Below are positions 1-9,116 of a stretch of DNA of 28,195 nt, piece after piece (position 1 is the first letter of the stretch; the number at the start of each line of letters is the position of its first letter). This stretch comes from a virus. A program made the translations under genes and the position numbers. A model generated the notes under the pieces. The model made no database searches. It was not told where the DNA came from and worked only from the letters and a program-made list of their open reading frames with translations. The DNA lies in IMG/VR virus record IMGVR_UViG_3300025168_000484, positions 1 through 28,195 of that record; one strand, given 5' to 3'.

Positions 1-10
1 TGTTTGCCAT
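1..10 (-). CDS. Start of next late-operon gene (truncated by window edge)
   Basis: On the minus strand an ATG at 10-8 follows a good Shine-Dalgarno sequence (AAGGAA at 20-15), directly after the stop of the 65-aa ORF. Only Met-Ala-Asn can be read before the window ends. The spacing and strand fit the same late operon. Nothing can be said about function. Confidence 0.45.
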
Positions 11-22
11 GTTGTTCCTTGA

Positions 23-220
23 TTATCCTAAAGCAATTGCAAAAGGTATTGCAGAAGCAGATGCATTGTTAGCAGTATTGCTTATTTCTATACTAAGATT
101 TGCAAAATTATTATCTACTTGTTGATTTGTTAAAGCTGCATTTTTTACAATAACGCCATTTGTAACAGCGTCTGGTAATAATGTTCCAGTCGTTCTTAAA
201 GTAATATTTGCATATGTCAT
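23..220 (-). CDS. Small virion/tail-fibre-associated protein, 65 aa
   Basis: A 65-residue ORF at the distal end of the baseplate operon. It carries the segment TNQQVDNNFANLSIEI, which resembles the 'N.QVD.NF.NLN' segment I associate with tail-fibre and neck proteins of marine T4-like phages. There is no signal peptide or membrane segment. Its ATG shares one base with the stop codon of the preceding 67-aa gene, so it is probably translated by coupling. A minor structural or fibre-attachment role is inferred from position and that short motif only; the exact function is unknown. Confidence 0.6.
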   Translation of the reverse strand: MTYANITLRTTGTLLPDAVTNGVIVKNAALTNQQVDNNFANLSIEISNTANNASASAIPFAIALG

Positions 221-423
221 TATTTTTCTGCCATCTTTATTAATAATTGTTTTATATCATTTACTGATTCTTTTATATTATTTATTTCATTATCCATGCG
301 TGATATGTTTTGTTTAACTAAATTTTTTTGTAAATGCTCTTTATAAGCTGATGAATTTATATTTACAATTGCTTTAGATTTTGGATCTCTAACTAAATTA
401 GGATAATTTTTTACTTTTATCAT
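220..423 (-). CDS. Small coiled-coil protein of the baseplate operon, 67 aa
   Basis: A 67-residue protein with two parts. The basic N-terminus contains the segment NYPNLVRDPKSKAIVNI. The C-terminal half is predicted coiled coil by eye, with heptad-like spacing of Ile/Leu/Val in ISRMDNEINNIKESVNDIKQ. N-termini of the form 'YP.L.RD..SKAIVN.D' occur in small proteins beside the structural genes of other marine T4-like phages; this is from memory. It overlaps the upstream 643-aa gene by 4 bases (ATGA-type junction). The function is unknown; a structural accessory or oligomerising role is inferred from context. Confidence 0.6.
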   Translation of the reverse strand: MIKVKNYPNLVRDPKSKAIVNINSSAYKEHLQKNLVKQNISRMDNEINNIKESVNDIKQLLIKMAEK

Positions 424-2351
424 CCTGTTGCTATCGCTCTTAAATTTTTAATTTTAGGAATTTTATTATTATCTGATGAATTTAAAACTATTTTAAATAC
501 TAGAGAGTTAAAATCACTTATGTTAGTAACTTCTTTTTCAAATTGTACAAATTCACCTCCTAATGAATTAGTAATTGTTACATCTGAAACTTTTTGATAT
601 TCTATACTATTCATGTTTGTGCTATCACCAGCTAGCTTGGTTTTAAAGTATATTTCAATTGTTGATTCAGCTGGTTTAGATACATCAAAGAAAAATTTAA
701 TTCCAGTAGATGGATTAAAAAAATCTACTTGCCTTGAAATATATTTGGAAAATGCTGATCCACCAACTGGAGCTTCTTCAGTAACAAAATCATTAGTACT
801 TACTATATGATAAACATTATTATTAGCTACATCTGTATCTATACTACCGACTATTTTAGCTACTTTTATTGTAGTATTATCAGATGTTCCTGTTGTTATA
901 TCAAGTACTCTATACAAACCTGTATTATTAGCACCAGCTCCAGAAGTAACATTTGTATTAGCATTAACATTTAAAATAGTTCCAATAAGCACTGCATTTG
1001 CATTGTCTTGGTCAGTTGCGTTTGATAAAGTTATAGTACCTATATTGTTAGATAATTGTGTTATATTTGATTTATGACCAACACCTAAATTACCATCTCC
1101 AATGTTTGATAAAACATCTAATTCGTGATTTTTAACTGAAGCATAAGAAGGATTATTAACTAAATTACGCTTAAAATTTATGCCTAATTGCTCTAAATCA
1201 ATAACAGGAGATACTCTATCATTATTTGAATTCATATCAATTCTATATTGAAATGTATTTGTATTTGCTGCTTTGTGCGATCTATTTAATCTACTAGCCA
1301 CTACTCTTTCTGATTCAAATTCATTTACTACTCCGTTTTGTATATCTTCAAATGTTGATCCAATAGTATAAGAACTACCAAGACTTGTTGTCAAGACTTT
1401 ACTTGAAACATTCGTATTAGCTGGATTAAAAATTGAATTTTGTGGTGTTAATGAAGAAAAAGCTGTATTTTCTTCTACTCTAACATAATCACCACCAAAT
1501 CTTTTTCTTGAAGTAATATCCGGAATACCATTACCACCATTATTTACATTTAAGACATACGAAGAAGAAAGATCAATAGTATATGAATCTAATGTAACAT
1601 TTGATATTAAAAAATCTATATCTTGAATAACATTTCCTGGCAATCCAATTACATTACCGACTACAAATGTACTAATTCCTGTTTGAACATTAGCATTTGC
1701 CACATTTCTAAGATTAACATAAGAACTTTCAGCAAAACCATGATTAAAATGATAAACTTTTAGTGTAGATGTTAATGGGTAGGCTTCTAATGGATCAGTA
1801 TCAAGGGCTTCAGCAATTGAAGACCCCAAACCTCCTCCTCCTACCAATGATAAGTTTACAGTTGACGTGACATTTGTATAAAATTTTGCTCTATAAATGG
1901 TAACTTTTAAATCTTCAAATAAATCTGGTTGAAATAATTTTAAATTTTCAGATAAAAATAAAGAACCTACTAATGGTTGTTCTGATATTCTTCTTCCTGA
2001 TTTAGTATCTTTACCATTTAATTCGGAAACATACGCATTGTAAGATTTAGAATCTGAACCTATAGTTAATGCATATTCACCAGTATCAACAAAAACTGGT
2101 GAATCAAAAAACACAGTATGAGCAGTATCTGCATCAGCTGATGTATTAGCTGTTATATCTGCGGCAGGTATAACTTTAGAACTAAAAGGTAATACTTCTT
2201 GACTTGGTGAATTATCATCTAGTTTTCTTATTTGTAAAAAAACAGGAATATCTGCATCACTTGAAGAAAAAAACAAATCAACTTTTGTAATGTATGCAGG
2301 CTCCTCAACTACAAATGATTGAGCTACTGGTTCTATTCTATTTAATATCAT
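420..2351 (-). CDS. Virion structural protein, 643 aa (baseplate/fibre region)
   Basis: A large beta-rich, Asn/Ser/Thr-rich protein. The N-terminal 150 residues resemble a jelly-roll-like module of T4-like cyanophage virion proteins: 'AQSF.V', then ITKVDLFFSSSDADIPVFLQIR at about residues 22-43, then a 'PS..VLPFS' segment. In relatives I recall, this module can be joined to the DUF4815 protein; here the two are separate genes 8 bases apart (2351/2360), so fission or fusion is possible. The C-terminus (about 510-643) holds a second beta domain with IEIYFKTKLAGDS. It lies downstream of the DUF4815 gene in the late operon and overlaps the next small gene by 4 bases. It is probably part of the outer baseplate or a fibre. 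The exact role is not recognised. Confidence 0.75.
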   Translation of the reverse strand: MILNRIEPVAQSFVVEEPAYITKVDLFFSSSDADIPVFLQIRKLDDNSPSQEVLPFSSKVIPAADITANTSADADTAHTVFFDSPVFVDTGEYALTIGSDSKSYNAYVSELNGKDTKSGRRISEQPLVGSLFLSENLKLFQPDLFEDLKVTIYRAKFYTNVTSTVNLSLVGGGGLGSSIAEALDTDPLEAYPLTSTLKVYHFNHGFAESSYVNLRNVANANVQTGISTFVVGNVIGLPGNVIQDIDFLISNVTLDSYTIDLSSSYVLNVNNGGNGIPDITSRKRFGGDYVRVEENTAFSSLTPQNSIFNPANTNVSSKVLTTSLGSSYTIGSTFEDIQNGVVNEFESERVVASRLNRSHKAANTNTFQYRIDMNSNNDRVSPVIDLEQLGINFKRNLVNNPSYASVKNHELDVLSNIGDGNLGVGHKSNITQLSNNIGTITLSNATDQDNANAVLIGTILNVNANTNVTSGAGANNTGLYRVLDITTGTSDNTTIKVAKIVGSIDTDVANNNVYHIVSTNDFVTEEAPVGGSAFSKYISRQVDFFNPSTGIKFFFDVSKPAESTIEIYFKTKLAGDSTNMNSIEYQKVSDVTITNSLGGEFVQFEKEVTNISDFNSLVFKIVLNSSDNNKIPKIKNLRAIATG

Positions 2352-2359
2352 TTATATTC

Positions 2360-5300
2360 CTACAAATATTTGTTGTGAAAATCATCTGCTAATTCGACTT
2401 CTGCTTCTTTTTGATCATAATGGCCATTTCTGATAGATTCGCCAGCTTGATCAGCTACTCCATCTTTGGTTTCTCTATCTTGTTCACCATGAGTAGTAGC
2501 CCCTTGAGCAAAACTTTGAAAAAACCCCCCTATGTTAGCAACAGTTGATGCATCAGTTGCAGAACTAATTCCAGGAAAATGTTCTTCCCAATAATCAACT
2601 TCAAATTTTCTTGGGAAATGTCCATTGCCTCTTATATCACTATAAACTCTTTCTAAAATAGTTGTTCCAGTACTACTATCATCTATTTGTATTTCTTCAA
2701 CAGATATCTGACTTGAACTGACAGGTTCCGGCTGAACTGGTCTTAATACTTCTTTTGATATTTCTCTTATGACTCCATCACTCACAAACATTTGTTCTCC
2801 AAATGTAACTTCAGTTTCTATATTATTTTTACTTGAGCTTGAAAGTCTAAGCAATTTTTTACCTGTATCTAAGTTCATAGTTTCTGATGTATATTGAAAA
2901 TTTACTTCAATAGAACCAGTATTATCAGTAGATAATACCTGAGACACATTAGACATTGCATTTGCAAGATCTCTTCTATCTTTTCTTATAAACGCTTTAC
3001 CCACTTTAGCTGCTATGTTAGAAGATAAATTAGTCTGTAGTGTTTTAATTTCTGCAGTTATAGGACTTAAAAATGGAGATATGGATTGATTGTCAAAAAA
3101 ACCATAAACCCTAGTATTAGGTCTCATACCATCTACTTGTATGTTAATAAATGCATCTCTCATTTTTGGTACTACAACAATATTTTTTACAATTTCATTT
3201 CCTTGCAATTGTAAAGATGAGGTTGCAGGTGAAACTGAACCTAACAAGTCAGATAAACCTTTCAAATTTTCTGGTAATTCATCTGTATTTTGAGGTATAC
3301 CATTTCTTAGTTGTTCTATATCATTTAATGAACCAAATACATTTCTTCCATCTCTTTTCATTAAAGACTGTGTAGTTAAAGAATCAAATGTGCCCGTTCT
3401 ATCTACTTGCACATCTGGTACTCTTTTATCATCAAACCATAAATCTCCTGGGGGAGAAAGTTTCATAACTCCTTGAAATACACCTATGTTAAATGGATTT
3501 AAATTTTGAGTTTTACTAGAAAATGGATTTTGTACTAATACTTCGTGAGTGTATGGTAAAGAAGCCACACTTCCAGTAATTACATAGTTGTTTGAAGCTC
3601 TTTGCGCAAGAGTACTTGAAGTCTCTTTCATATTAATAAATTCACTCTTAATAAGAGGACTGGCTTCTTTTTTAGTAAAGTTTACTGATACAGCATAATC
3701 AGGATTATCTTTTGAGTCTCCTACTCCATGACCAGTAAATGAATCAACTACAAATCCATTTTTAAATCTTTCAAAACCTAAATCATCTTGAATTTGAGTT
3801 TGTTGAGCATCCCTTTCAAGTAAATTCAATGTCGTATAAAATTCTAATGTTTTTACACGATTTTCAATTTTACCTATGTCCTTCATAGTAAATCTTTTAT
3901 TTTCAACTTTTTTAACTTCTATATCATTATTTAAATTAAATACATAAGGTTTTTGTTGTAAAACAAACAATTTAATAAGATCAGCTGGAAAGCTAGGTTC
4001 CCTTGGATTTAATTCACTTTTACCATCAACTAAAAAGTAATTACCTAATTCATTAATACCTATAGAACTTATTTTTGGTAAAAAATATTCATAATCAGTT
4101 GTAAAATTAATTTCTGGATCAAAAAATTCAGTTGTAGAAGCACCAGTGCCAGAAAATCCAGTACCATCATCATTTATTCTTGGCCTAAAATCTAAACAAT
4201 TTCTTAAATTAAATTGTTTTCCAGCAAACTCCACTGTTGGTATATTTTCATAATCTGGATAAGATCCTACAGAAAAGAAATCACCAGTCCCATGAGAGAA
4301 AAAGTCAAATGTTATTTTTATAGGATGTTCAGGTTTAGCCGCACCAGGTTTCAATTCAATTTTTGATAAATCATAAAATGTGGATTTTTGATTTGTATCT
4401 AAAGTATATCTGTCTGTAATATGCATAGCTCCATCATCATCATATGATGTACCGAACGCTACATTCGACATTTTGATATTAGCTAATCTAACAACATCTG
4501 CTTTTCCAAGTGATATAATTGCCTCTTGTGCTTCTTTTTTGGCATTTATAGTAATTGTTTGATTTTGAGTTAATGTTTTTGTTTTTCTAAGTGCTGCTGA
4601 TGTTTTTTTATTGACAGTTAAAATAAATTCAATAGCTTCTGATGTTAATGATTCATCACCAGAAAAATCAAATGTTACTTCTGTAAATCCACCATTGAAA
4701 GAAACAGTTCCAGACTGAATTTCAATATATTCACCTTTTCTTACGCCAGATACAATTACAGCTAAGTAATTATCGGATGAAAAAGGAGAAAAAGTTTCAT
4801 TTGTACCAGCAGTTATAGTAACAGCACCACTAGTTAAAGATCTTGTTTCTTGTCTCTTTACTGTATAAGTTGTATCATCATTGTCAGGGTCGACTGCTTT
4901 TATTACATCAAATGGAAATTGAGAAATTAATACATCTTTATCAGAATCGCCAATATTGGCTGTGTTAAGTTGAGGTGTAACATAAGTTACTTCAACCGCT
5001 TCTTGTAAATTAATTGTAGCTGCTGAAGAGACTGTTAATGTAACATCATCAGTAATTGAATTTACAACTAACTTATTAGTAGTTTGTGTATTAGATACAC
5101 TAAATGTGTCGCCTACTTTTAATTCGATTGTAAATCTTGTTCCACTTCCTCTTATAGTTGTAGATGCATCATTAAAAGTAACTGCGCCTGATAAATTAGT
5201 AAGAGTAGGTACTATATTAGAAGCAAATTCAAAATCTTCTGCTTCAATTTGTTTTACATTTCTATCAAATGTTTTTCCATCATTCATAATTACATCAAAT

Positions 5301-6664
5301 AAATGTAATTTAAATTCAGCAGTTCTATGAGGACCTGCACCTTTCTTGTGTGCTACATTGCCAGATTTATAAACTAAACCTCTTGCTTTTGCTGTTCCAA
5401 CAATTGTTCCATTCTGGCCAGCATTACTATTCATGTACGAATCTCTTAAATTAATTGTCTCAACAACCGCTAAATCAGGTAATGCATTAACACTATCAAT
5501 TGTTACAAAACTTGATAAATGACTAGCAACTACACCATTAGTAACATTAGCAAAATTTCTTGCTTTATCAATTGTCACAAACCTAGAATTTACATCTTCA
5601 ACTCTATAACCTTTTACAAAAGCCTTACCAGGTGTTACTACTGAAACAAATTTGGTGTTATCTCCACCATTAGCTTTAGGAAATACACCGGTGTTAACTG
5701 TAGCAGTAATATTAGCAGAAGTGTTAGATCCTATTGGTACTTGTCTTAAATGTTCTCTTAATTCTAATATAAATGGTTCTACTTCATAATTACCAGATTC
5801 TTCAAATGTTCTTTTTGCTAATGCGTCTCCTAATACGCTAAATTTAGGATCAACTTCTTTTTTTATTACCTCACCATTTTCTACTCTCACAACTTCAATA
5901 AAATTAGTATCAGATGTATCTGTAAAATTTAAAGCTCTACTTGTTAGTGTTAGATTAGCTTTATATCTATCTGCACCTGGAGCAAAAAAGTTAAATGTTC
6001 CACTCGCTGGATCAAGTAATGATGTATCATCATCTGAATCAACAACTGATTCTGTAACTGAAAATCCAATAAGTTTATTTGTTACGGTTGAATATTTTTC
6101 AACTACGTGTGTTTGCTCTGGAACAAACAAAAAATTTCCTCTAGCAAAAATAGTACATTGTCCAACTGAAAAGGCAGTACCATTTCCAACTGAAGATGAT
6201 GATAAAGCAGTTAAGGTCGTTGAGCCAGATGTTAAAGTATCTCCATCACTAAATGTTAACGATTTATTTGTTCCACCATCTTTATATTTTACGAATAATG
6301 TTGGAGGATCACCCGCTGTTGTTGAAACAGCATGATTTATAATTAATGCTTTCACACCATCTGAATTAATAATGTCAGTACCAACTAGACCTGATATAAC
6401 ATCATCAGAATTAGTTGCACCTGTAGATTCTGTTAATTTTACAAAAGAAAAAGTATTATCATATGTTGTTTTAGGTGGTGATACAAAAGATCCATCCTTG
6501 TACACTCCTTTACCAAATCTTTCAATTTGCGCTTGTATTATTGTCTGTAATTGTGTTAATTCTCTAGCTTGAACTGCACGACCTGGTCTAAACAAAACTC
6601 TTACGAATTGCTTAGTTTCATCATAATCGTCAAAATGAGGTGAAGTACTAAATGTCGTTGGCAT
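2360..6664 (-). CDS. Giant DUF4815-type virion structural protein, 1434 aa
   Basis: The N-terminus reads 'PTTFSTSPHFDDYDE' followed by VRVLFRPGRAVQARELTQLQ at about residues 22-41. This is the hallmark of the DUF4815 family of baseplate-associated giants in T4-like marine phages. The rest is beta-rich Ser/Thr/Asn sequence. A segment near residue 820-900 (SKIELKPGAAKPEHPIKITF, then FNLRNCLDFRPRIND) is also family-like. The C-terminal 70 residues are acidic and contain FPRKFEVDYWEEHFPG. The family is found in virions, but its position in the baseplate is not established to my knowledge; a role comparable to the peripheral wedge proteins gp9-gp11 is a guess. The gene starts 3 bases after gp8 ends, in a tightly packed operon. 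Confidence 0.85.
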   Translation of the reverse strand: MPTTFSTSPHFDDYDETKQFVRVLFRPGRAVQARELTQLQTIIQAQIERFGKGVYKDGSFVSPPKTTYDNTFSFVKLTESTGATNSDDVISGLVGTDIINSDGVKALIINHAVSTTAGDPPTLFVKYKDGGTNKSLTFSDGDTLTSGSTTLTALSSSSVGNGTAFSVGQCTIFARGNFLFVPEQTHVVEKYSTVTNKLIGFSVTESVVDSDDDTSLLDPASGTFNFFAPGADRYKANLTLTSRALNFTDTSDTNFIEVVRVENGEVIKKEVDPKFSVLGDALAKRTFEESGNYEVEPFILELREHLRQVPIGSNTSANITATVNTGVFPKANGGDNTKFVSVVTPGKAFVKGYRVEDVNSRFVTIDKARNFANVTNGVVASHLSSFVTIDSVNALPDLAVVETINLRDSYMNSNAGQNGTIVGTAKARGLVYKSGNVAHKKGAGPHRTAEFKLHLFDVIMNDGKTFDRNVKQIEAEDFEFASNIVPTLTNLSGAVTFNDASTTIRGSGTRFTIELKVGDTFSVSNTQTTNKLVVNSITDDVTLTVSSAATINLQEAVEVTYVTPQLNTANIGDSDKDVLISQFPFDVIKAVDPDNDDTTYTVKRQETRSLTSGAVTITAGTNETFSPFSSDNYLAVIVSGVRKGEYIEIQSGTVSFNGGFTEVTFDFSGDESLTSEAIEFILTVNKKTSAALRKTKTLTQNQTITINAKKEAQEAIISLGKADVVRLANIKMSNVAFGTSYDDDGAMHITDRYTLDTNQKSTFYDLSKIELKPGAAKPEHPIKITFDFFSHGTGDFFSVGSYPDYENIPTVEFAGKQFNLRNCLDFRPRINDDGTGFSGTGASTTEFFDPEINFTTDYEYFLPKISSIGINELGNYFLVDGKSELNPREPSFPADLIKLFVLQQKPYVFNLNNDIEVKKVENKRFTMKDIGKIENRVKTLEFYTTLNLLERDAQQTQIQDDLGFERFKNGFVVDSFTGHGVGDSKDNPDYAVSVNFTKKEASPLIKSEFINMKETSSTLAQRASNNYVITGSVASLPYTHEVLVQNPFSSKTQNLNPFNIGVFQGVMKLSPPGDLWFDDKRVPDVQVDRTGTFDSLTTQSLMKRDGRNVFGSLNDIEQLRNGIPQNTDELPENLKGLSDLLGSVSPATSSLQLQGNEIVKNIVVVPKMRDAFINIQVDGMRPNTRVYGFFDNQSISPFLSPITAEIKTLQTNLSSNIAAKVGKAFIRKDRRDLANAMSNVSQVLSTDNTGSIEVNFQYTSETMNLDTGKKLLRLSSSSKNNIETEVTFGEQMFVSDGVIREISKEVLRPVQPEPVSSSQISVEEIQIDDSSTGTTILERVYSDIRGNGHFPRKFEVDYWEEHFPGISSATDASTVANIGGFFQSFAQGATTHGEQDRETKDGVADQAGESIRNGHYDQKEAEVELADDFHNKYL

Positions 6665-6667
6665 ATT

Positions 6668-8653
6668 TTACAATCTTAATATAGTTCTAAAAGTTATTAG
6701 TTGTTCATCTGAAAATGTTACAGCTGTTCTATTATCTATAAATAACATTTCACCGCTAAATTTATTTATGTTTGGTGATAAATTAATTGAACTAACAGTA
6801 AATTCATTTCCAGTTGGGCTTACTAAAATATCTGATATAGCTAAAGTATGATTATTTAGGCTTGTCAATAACATTTGCGTAGTAGAATTTTTGGTTTCAA
6901 TTACAACAAATTTTCTTGTATTATCACTCTTTAGTTCTAAAACAACATCATTGGAAATAGGATTAGTTCCTCCAGCTGTAGGAGAACTATCATTTATATT
7001 ATCAAATGTAGCTAAAAATGTTGGTGTTCCAGTCCCTTCACCAAATAATCTTTTACTGCCATTTTGTTCTATATCTTTTATAATTCCAAATTGTCTGAAG
7101 TCATTATTAATTGGAATGTTGTGTATTTTTTCATCACTTAATGTTGAAAAAAACATTAGCGAATCAGCAAATAATTCTGTTGGAGCATCAAAACCATGAC
7201 CATTAGGAGGTGAAAATATAGGTTGTATATTAGCATTTGCTCCTGGACTTCCTGCTGCAGCTGTTACTACAACATTTGCAAAAGTATAACCAGATCCAGC
7301 ATTAGTTACAGTTATACCTGTAATAGCATTAGCAGATCCAGCAGCTCCAAAATCACCTGTAGCAGTAGCAGTAGCACCAGTTCCATCACCAGTAATAGAT
7401 ATAGTTGGAGTAACATTAAATTGAGTACCACCACTTACTATTGTGTAGTTATGAATAGCTCCATCAATTGCCGAAAGTTCTACTTTGCCTTGTGATGTGC
7501 TAAGATCTCCTGTAGAAAATGAAACAGATAAACTAGCACCAGTTCCTGAACCTATAACATTTAAAACAGCATTTGTATATCCTTGTCCTTTTTCAGATAT
7601 AATTGCATTTTCAAGTTCACCTGCATCATTAACAAATGGTGTAATAATAGCACCAGTTCCATCACCAGAAACAGTAATAGTAGTATTTCCATTGCTTGTA
7701 TAATTTTTACCAGGGTCTAAAATAAGCACATCTTTAAACTCATCGCCTGATATAACTGGAATAAAATTAGCAGTATCACTTATTAATGTTTGACTTACAG
7801 CTGCATTAGATCCTAATGAAAATGTCACATTAGGAAATAAATTACTTCCTGTTAAATCACTATCATTTATAAAAATATTACCTCCTGCCACATTTGAACC
7901 AGCAAATGTTATTATAACATCCTCTATAGCACCTGTTGTTTCATTTATTACAGGTTTAAGATTTGGTGTGTTAGATCCAGGTGTTCCTGCAGTTCCATCA
8001 TTTGCAGTAGTAAAATGTACATTAGCAACTAAATTAACTACTGGTTCAGTAGTATATCCTGAACCTTTTGAATCAACTGTAACTAAATTAATTTGTCCAT
8101 CACTATAAAAGGATTCTAATACAGATTTTGTTACTGGCATAAAATCATCAGTTAAAAATCTTGATCTTAATGATACAGGAATAGTATACATAAACTTCCA
8201 CTGATAACCATCTGATGTTGTGAAAACATCTAAAAGGTTACCAGAAGGTTCATCAGTTGAAGCTTCACCACCATTGTTATTAATACATTTGTATACTTGA
8301 AAAGAAGATGATATGACATAAAAGTCTGAAGTTTTTAGACTTGTAGCTCCCGTTGAAGATGGATTAGTAGTACTATAATTTAAATTAAATTGATCATATA
8401 CTCTTCCACTTGACCAATTTTTTCTAGGGATAACTAATGATACATCTCCAGTGGTAATTTTTTTTAAATTAATTATTCTATTTCTTGTATCTTGTTCAAC
8501 AATCCTTGTTTCATCAGGTGTAGGAACGGTACCTCCAGTATACGGTACTACCTTACCAATGAAGTAATAATAATTAGATCTACCTGAAAATAAATCATTA
8601 AAAACTGAATCAGATAATGATTTATGTAATATATCTTTAAGTTTAAAAGTCAT
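6668..8653 (-). CDS. gp8: Baseplate wedge protein gp8, with large beta-repeat insertion
   Basis: The ends match T4 gp8. The N-terminal domain has the 'VIPRKNW' signature (residues 74-80) and then 'YKCINNNGG...DGYQWKFMYTIP' (about 121-159). The C-terminal domain has FRQFGIIKDIEQ (519-530) and SGEMLFIDNRTAVTFSDEQ, matching the T4 'FRQ.II' and 'SGEMIYMENR' segments. T4 gp8 has 334 residues; this protein has 661, and the extra length lies mainly in a run of GSGYT-type beta repeats at about 190-480. In T4, gp8 is a wedge subunit that joins gp7 and gp10 in the inner baseplate. The gene follows a small virion-protein gene by 4 bases and precedes the DUF4815 gene. Identification is by motif and order; the role of the insertion is unknown. 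Confidence 0.88.
   Translation of the reverse strand: MTFKLKDILHKSLSDSVFNDLFSGRSNYYYFIGKVVPYTGGTVPTPDETRIVEQDTRNRIINLKKITTGDVSLVIPRKNWSSGRVYDQFNLNYSTTNPSSTGATSLKTSDFYVISSSFQVYKCINNNGGEASTDEPSGNLLDVFTTSDGYQWKFMYTIPVSLRSRFLTDDFMPVTKSVLESFYSDGQINLVTVDSKGSGYTTEPVVNLVANVHFTTANDGTAGTPGSNTPNLKPVINETTGAIEDVIITFAGSNVAGGNIFINDSDLTGSNLFPNVTFSLGSNAAVSQTLISDTANFIPVISGDEFKDVLILDPGKNYTSNGNTTITVSGDGTGAIITPFVNDAGELENAIISEKGQGYTNAVLNVIGSGTGASLSVSFSTGDLSTSQGKVELSAIDGAIHNYTIVSGGTQFNVTPTISITGDGTGATATATGDFGAAGSANAITGITVTNAGSGYTFANVVVTAAAGSPGANANIQPIFSPPNGHGFDAPTELFADSLMFFSTLSDEKIHNIPINNDFRQFGIIKDIEQNGSKRLFGEGTGTPTFLATFDNINDSSPTAGGTNPISNDVVLELKSDNTRKFVVIETKNSTTQMLLTSLNNHTLAISDILVSPTGNEFTVSSINLSPNINKFSGEMLFIDNRTAVTFSDEQLITFRTILRL
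7214..8086 (-). repeat. Degenerate GSGYT-type beta repeats inside gp8
   Basis: Protein-level repeats at about residues 190-480 of gp8. Cores are GSGY (197-200), GKNY (315-318), GQGY (356-359), GTQF (409-412) and GSGY (453-456). Each is followed by a 'P.V...G.GTGA' strand-turn pattern such as GDGTGA. Neighbouring repeats in the second half are about 40-50 residues apart. The pattern suggests a beta-solenoid or stacked beta-sheet domain. The DNA copies are diverged, so this is an old expansion. Confidence 0.7.
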
Positions 8654-8657
8654 AATA

Positions 8658-9107
8658 TTATGCTATTGTAATATTCCATGTAACTGTAATTGAATCTGAT
8701 GCGCCTTTTGTAATAGCAGAGAATACAGTTCTACATAACATTGTACCACCCGCATTTGGATTATTAAATATTCCAGCTTCTGTGCAAGATCCTGTAGCTA
8801 CTCCTCCTCCAAAAACTCCACTAAAAGTAATTGTATTCGAAGATATAACATTGGAAAAATTGGCATCTTTAACTCTACCTAATTCTGCCAATAGAGTTGT
8901 ATGAGTTGGTATTGGTGTAGTTGCATTACTGCCTAATGCCATTGAATTAGGAACATTTGCAGTAGGATTACTAACTAATCTAGAAGCAACATATGCTTTA
9001 CCAGCATTAACTACTAAATTAGGAATAGTTCTCGTTTCAACTATTTTATTATCTTTATCTCTTTTTTCTATTTTTAAATTACCAATAATTTTTAATGAAT
9101 CATTCAT
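8658..9107 (-). CDS. Small virion protein, 149 aa, tail-fibre-like beta domain
   Basis: The protein has a basic N-terminal strand (LKIIGNLKIEKRDKDNKIVE), then NLVVNAGKAYVASRL (about 30-44) and a MALGSNATTP segment. The C-terminus is FSAITKGASDSITVTWNITIA. The order 'N.V.N.G...IA.RL...MA.G....' is common in small phage structural proteins near tail fibres and receptor-binding modules. There is no signal peptide or transmembrane helix. It lies between the gp7-position gene and gp8, 9 and 4 bases from them, so it is co-expressed with the wedge. A decoration or fibre-attachment role is an inference; no named T4 gene is assigned. Confidence 0.7.
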   Translation of the reverse strand: MNDSLKIIGNLKIEKRDKDNKIVETRTIPNLVVNAGKAYVASRLVSNPTANVPNSMALGSNATTPIPTHTTLLAELGRVKDANFSNVISSNTITFSGVFGGGVATGSCTEAGIFNNPNAGGTMLCRTVFSAITKGASDSITVTWNITIA

Positions 9108-9116
9108 TTATGTTCC

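Noticed and set aside
6891-7199. 102-aa plus-strand ORF inside gp8
   Set aside because: It is a mirror frame of a well-supported gp8 gene with no motif or SD of note.
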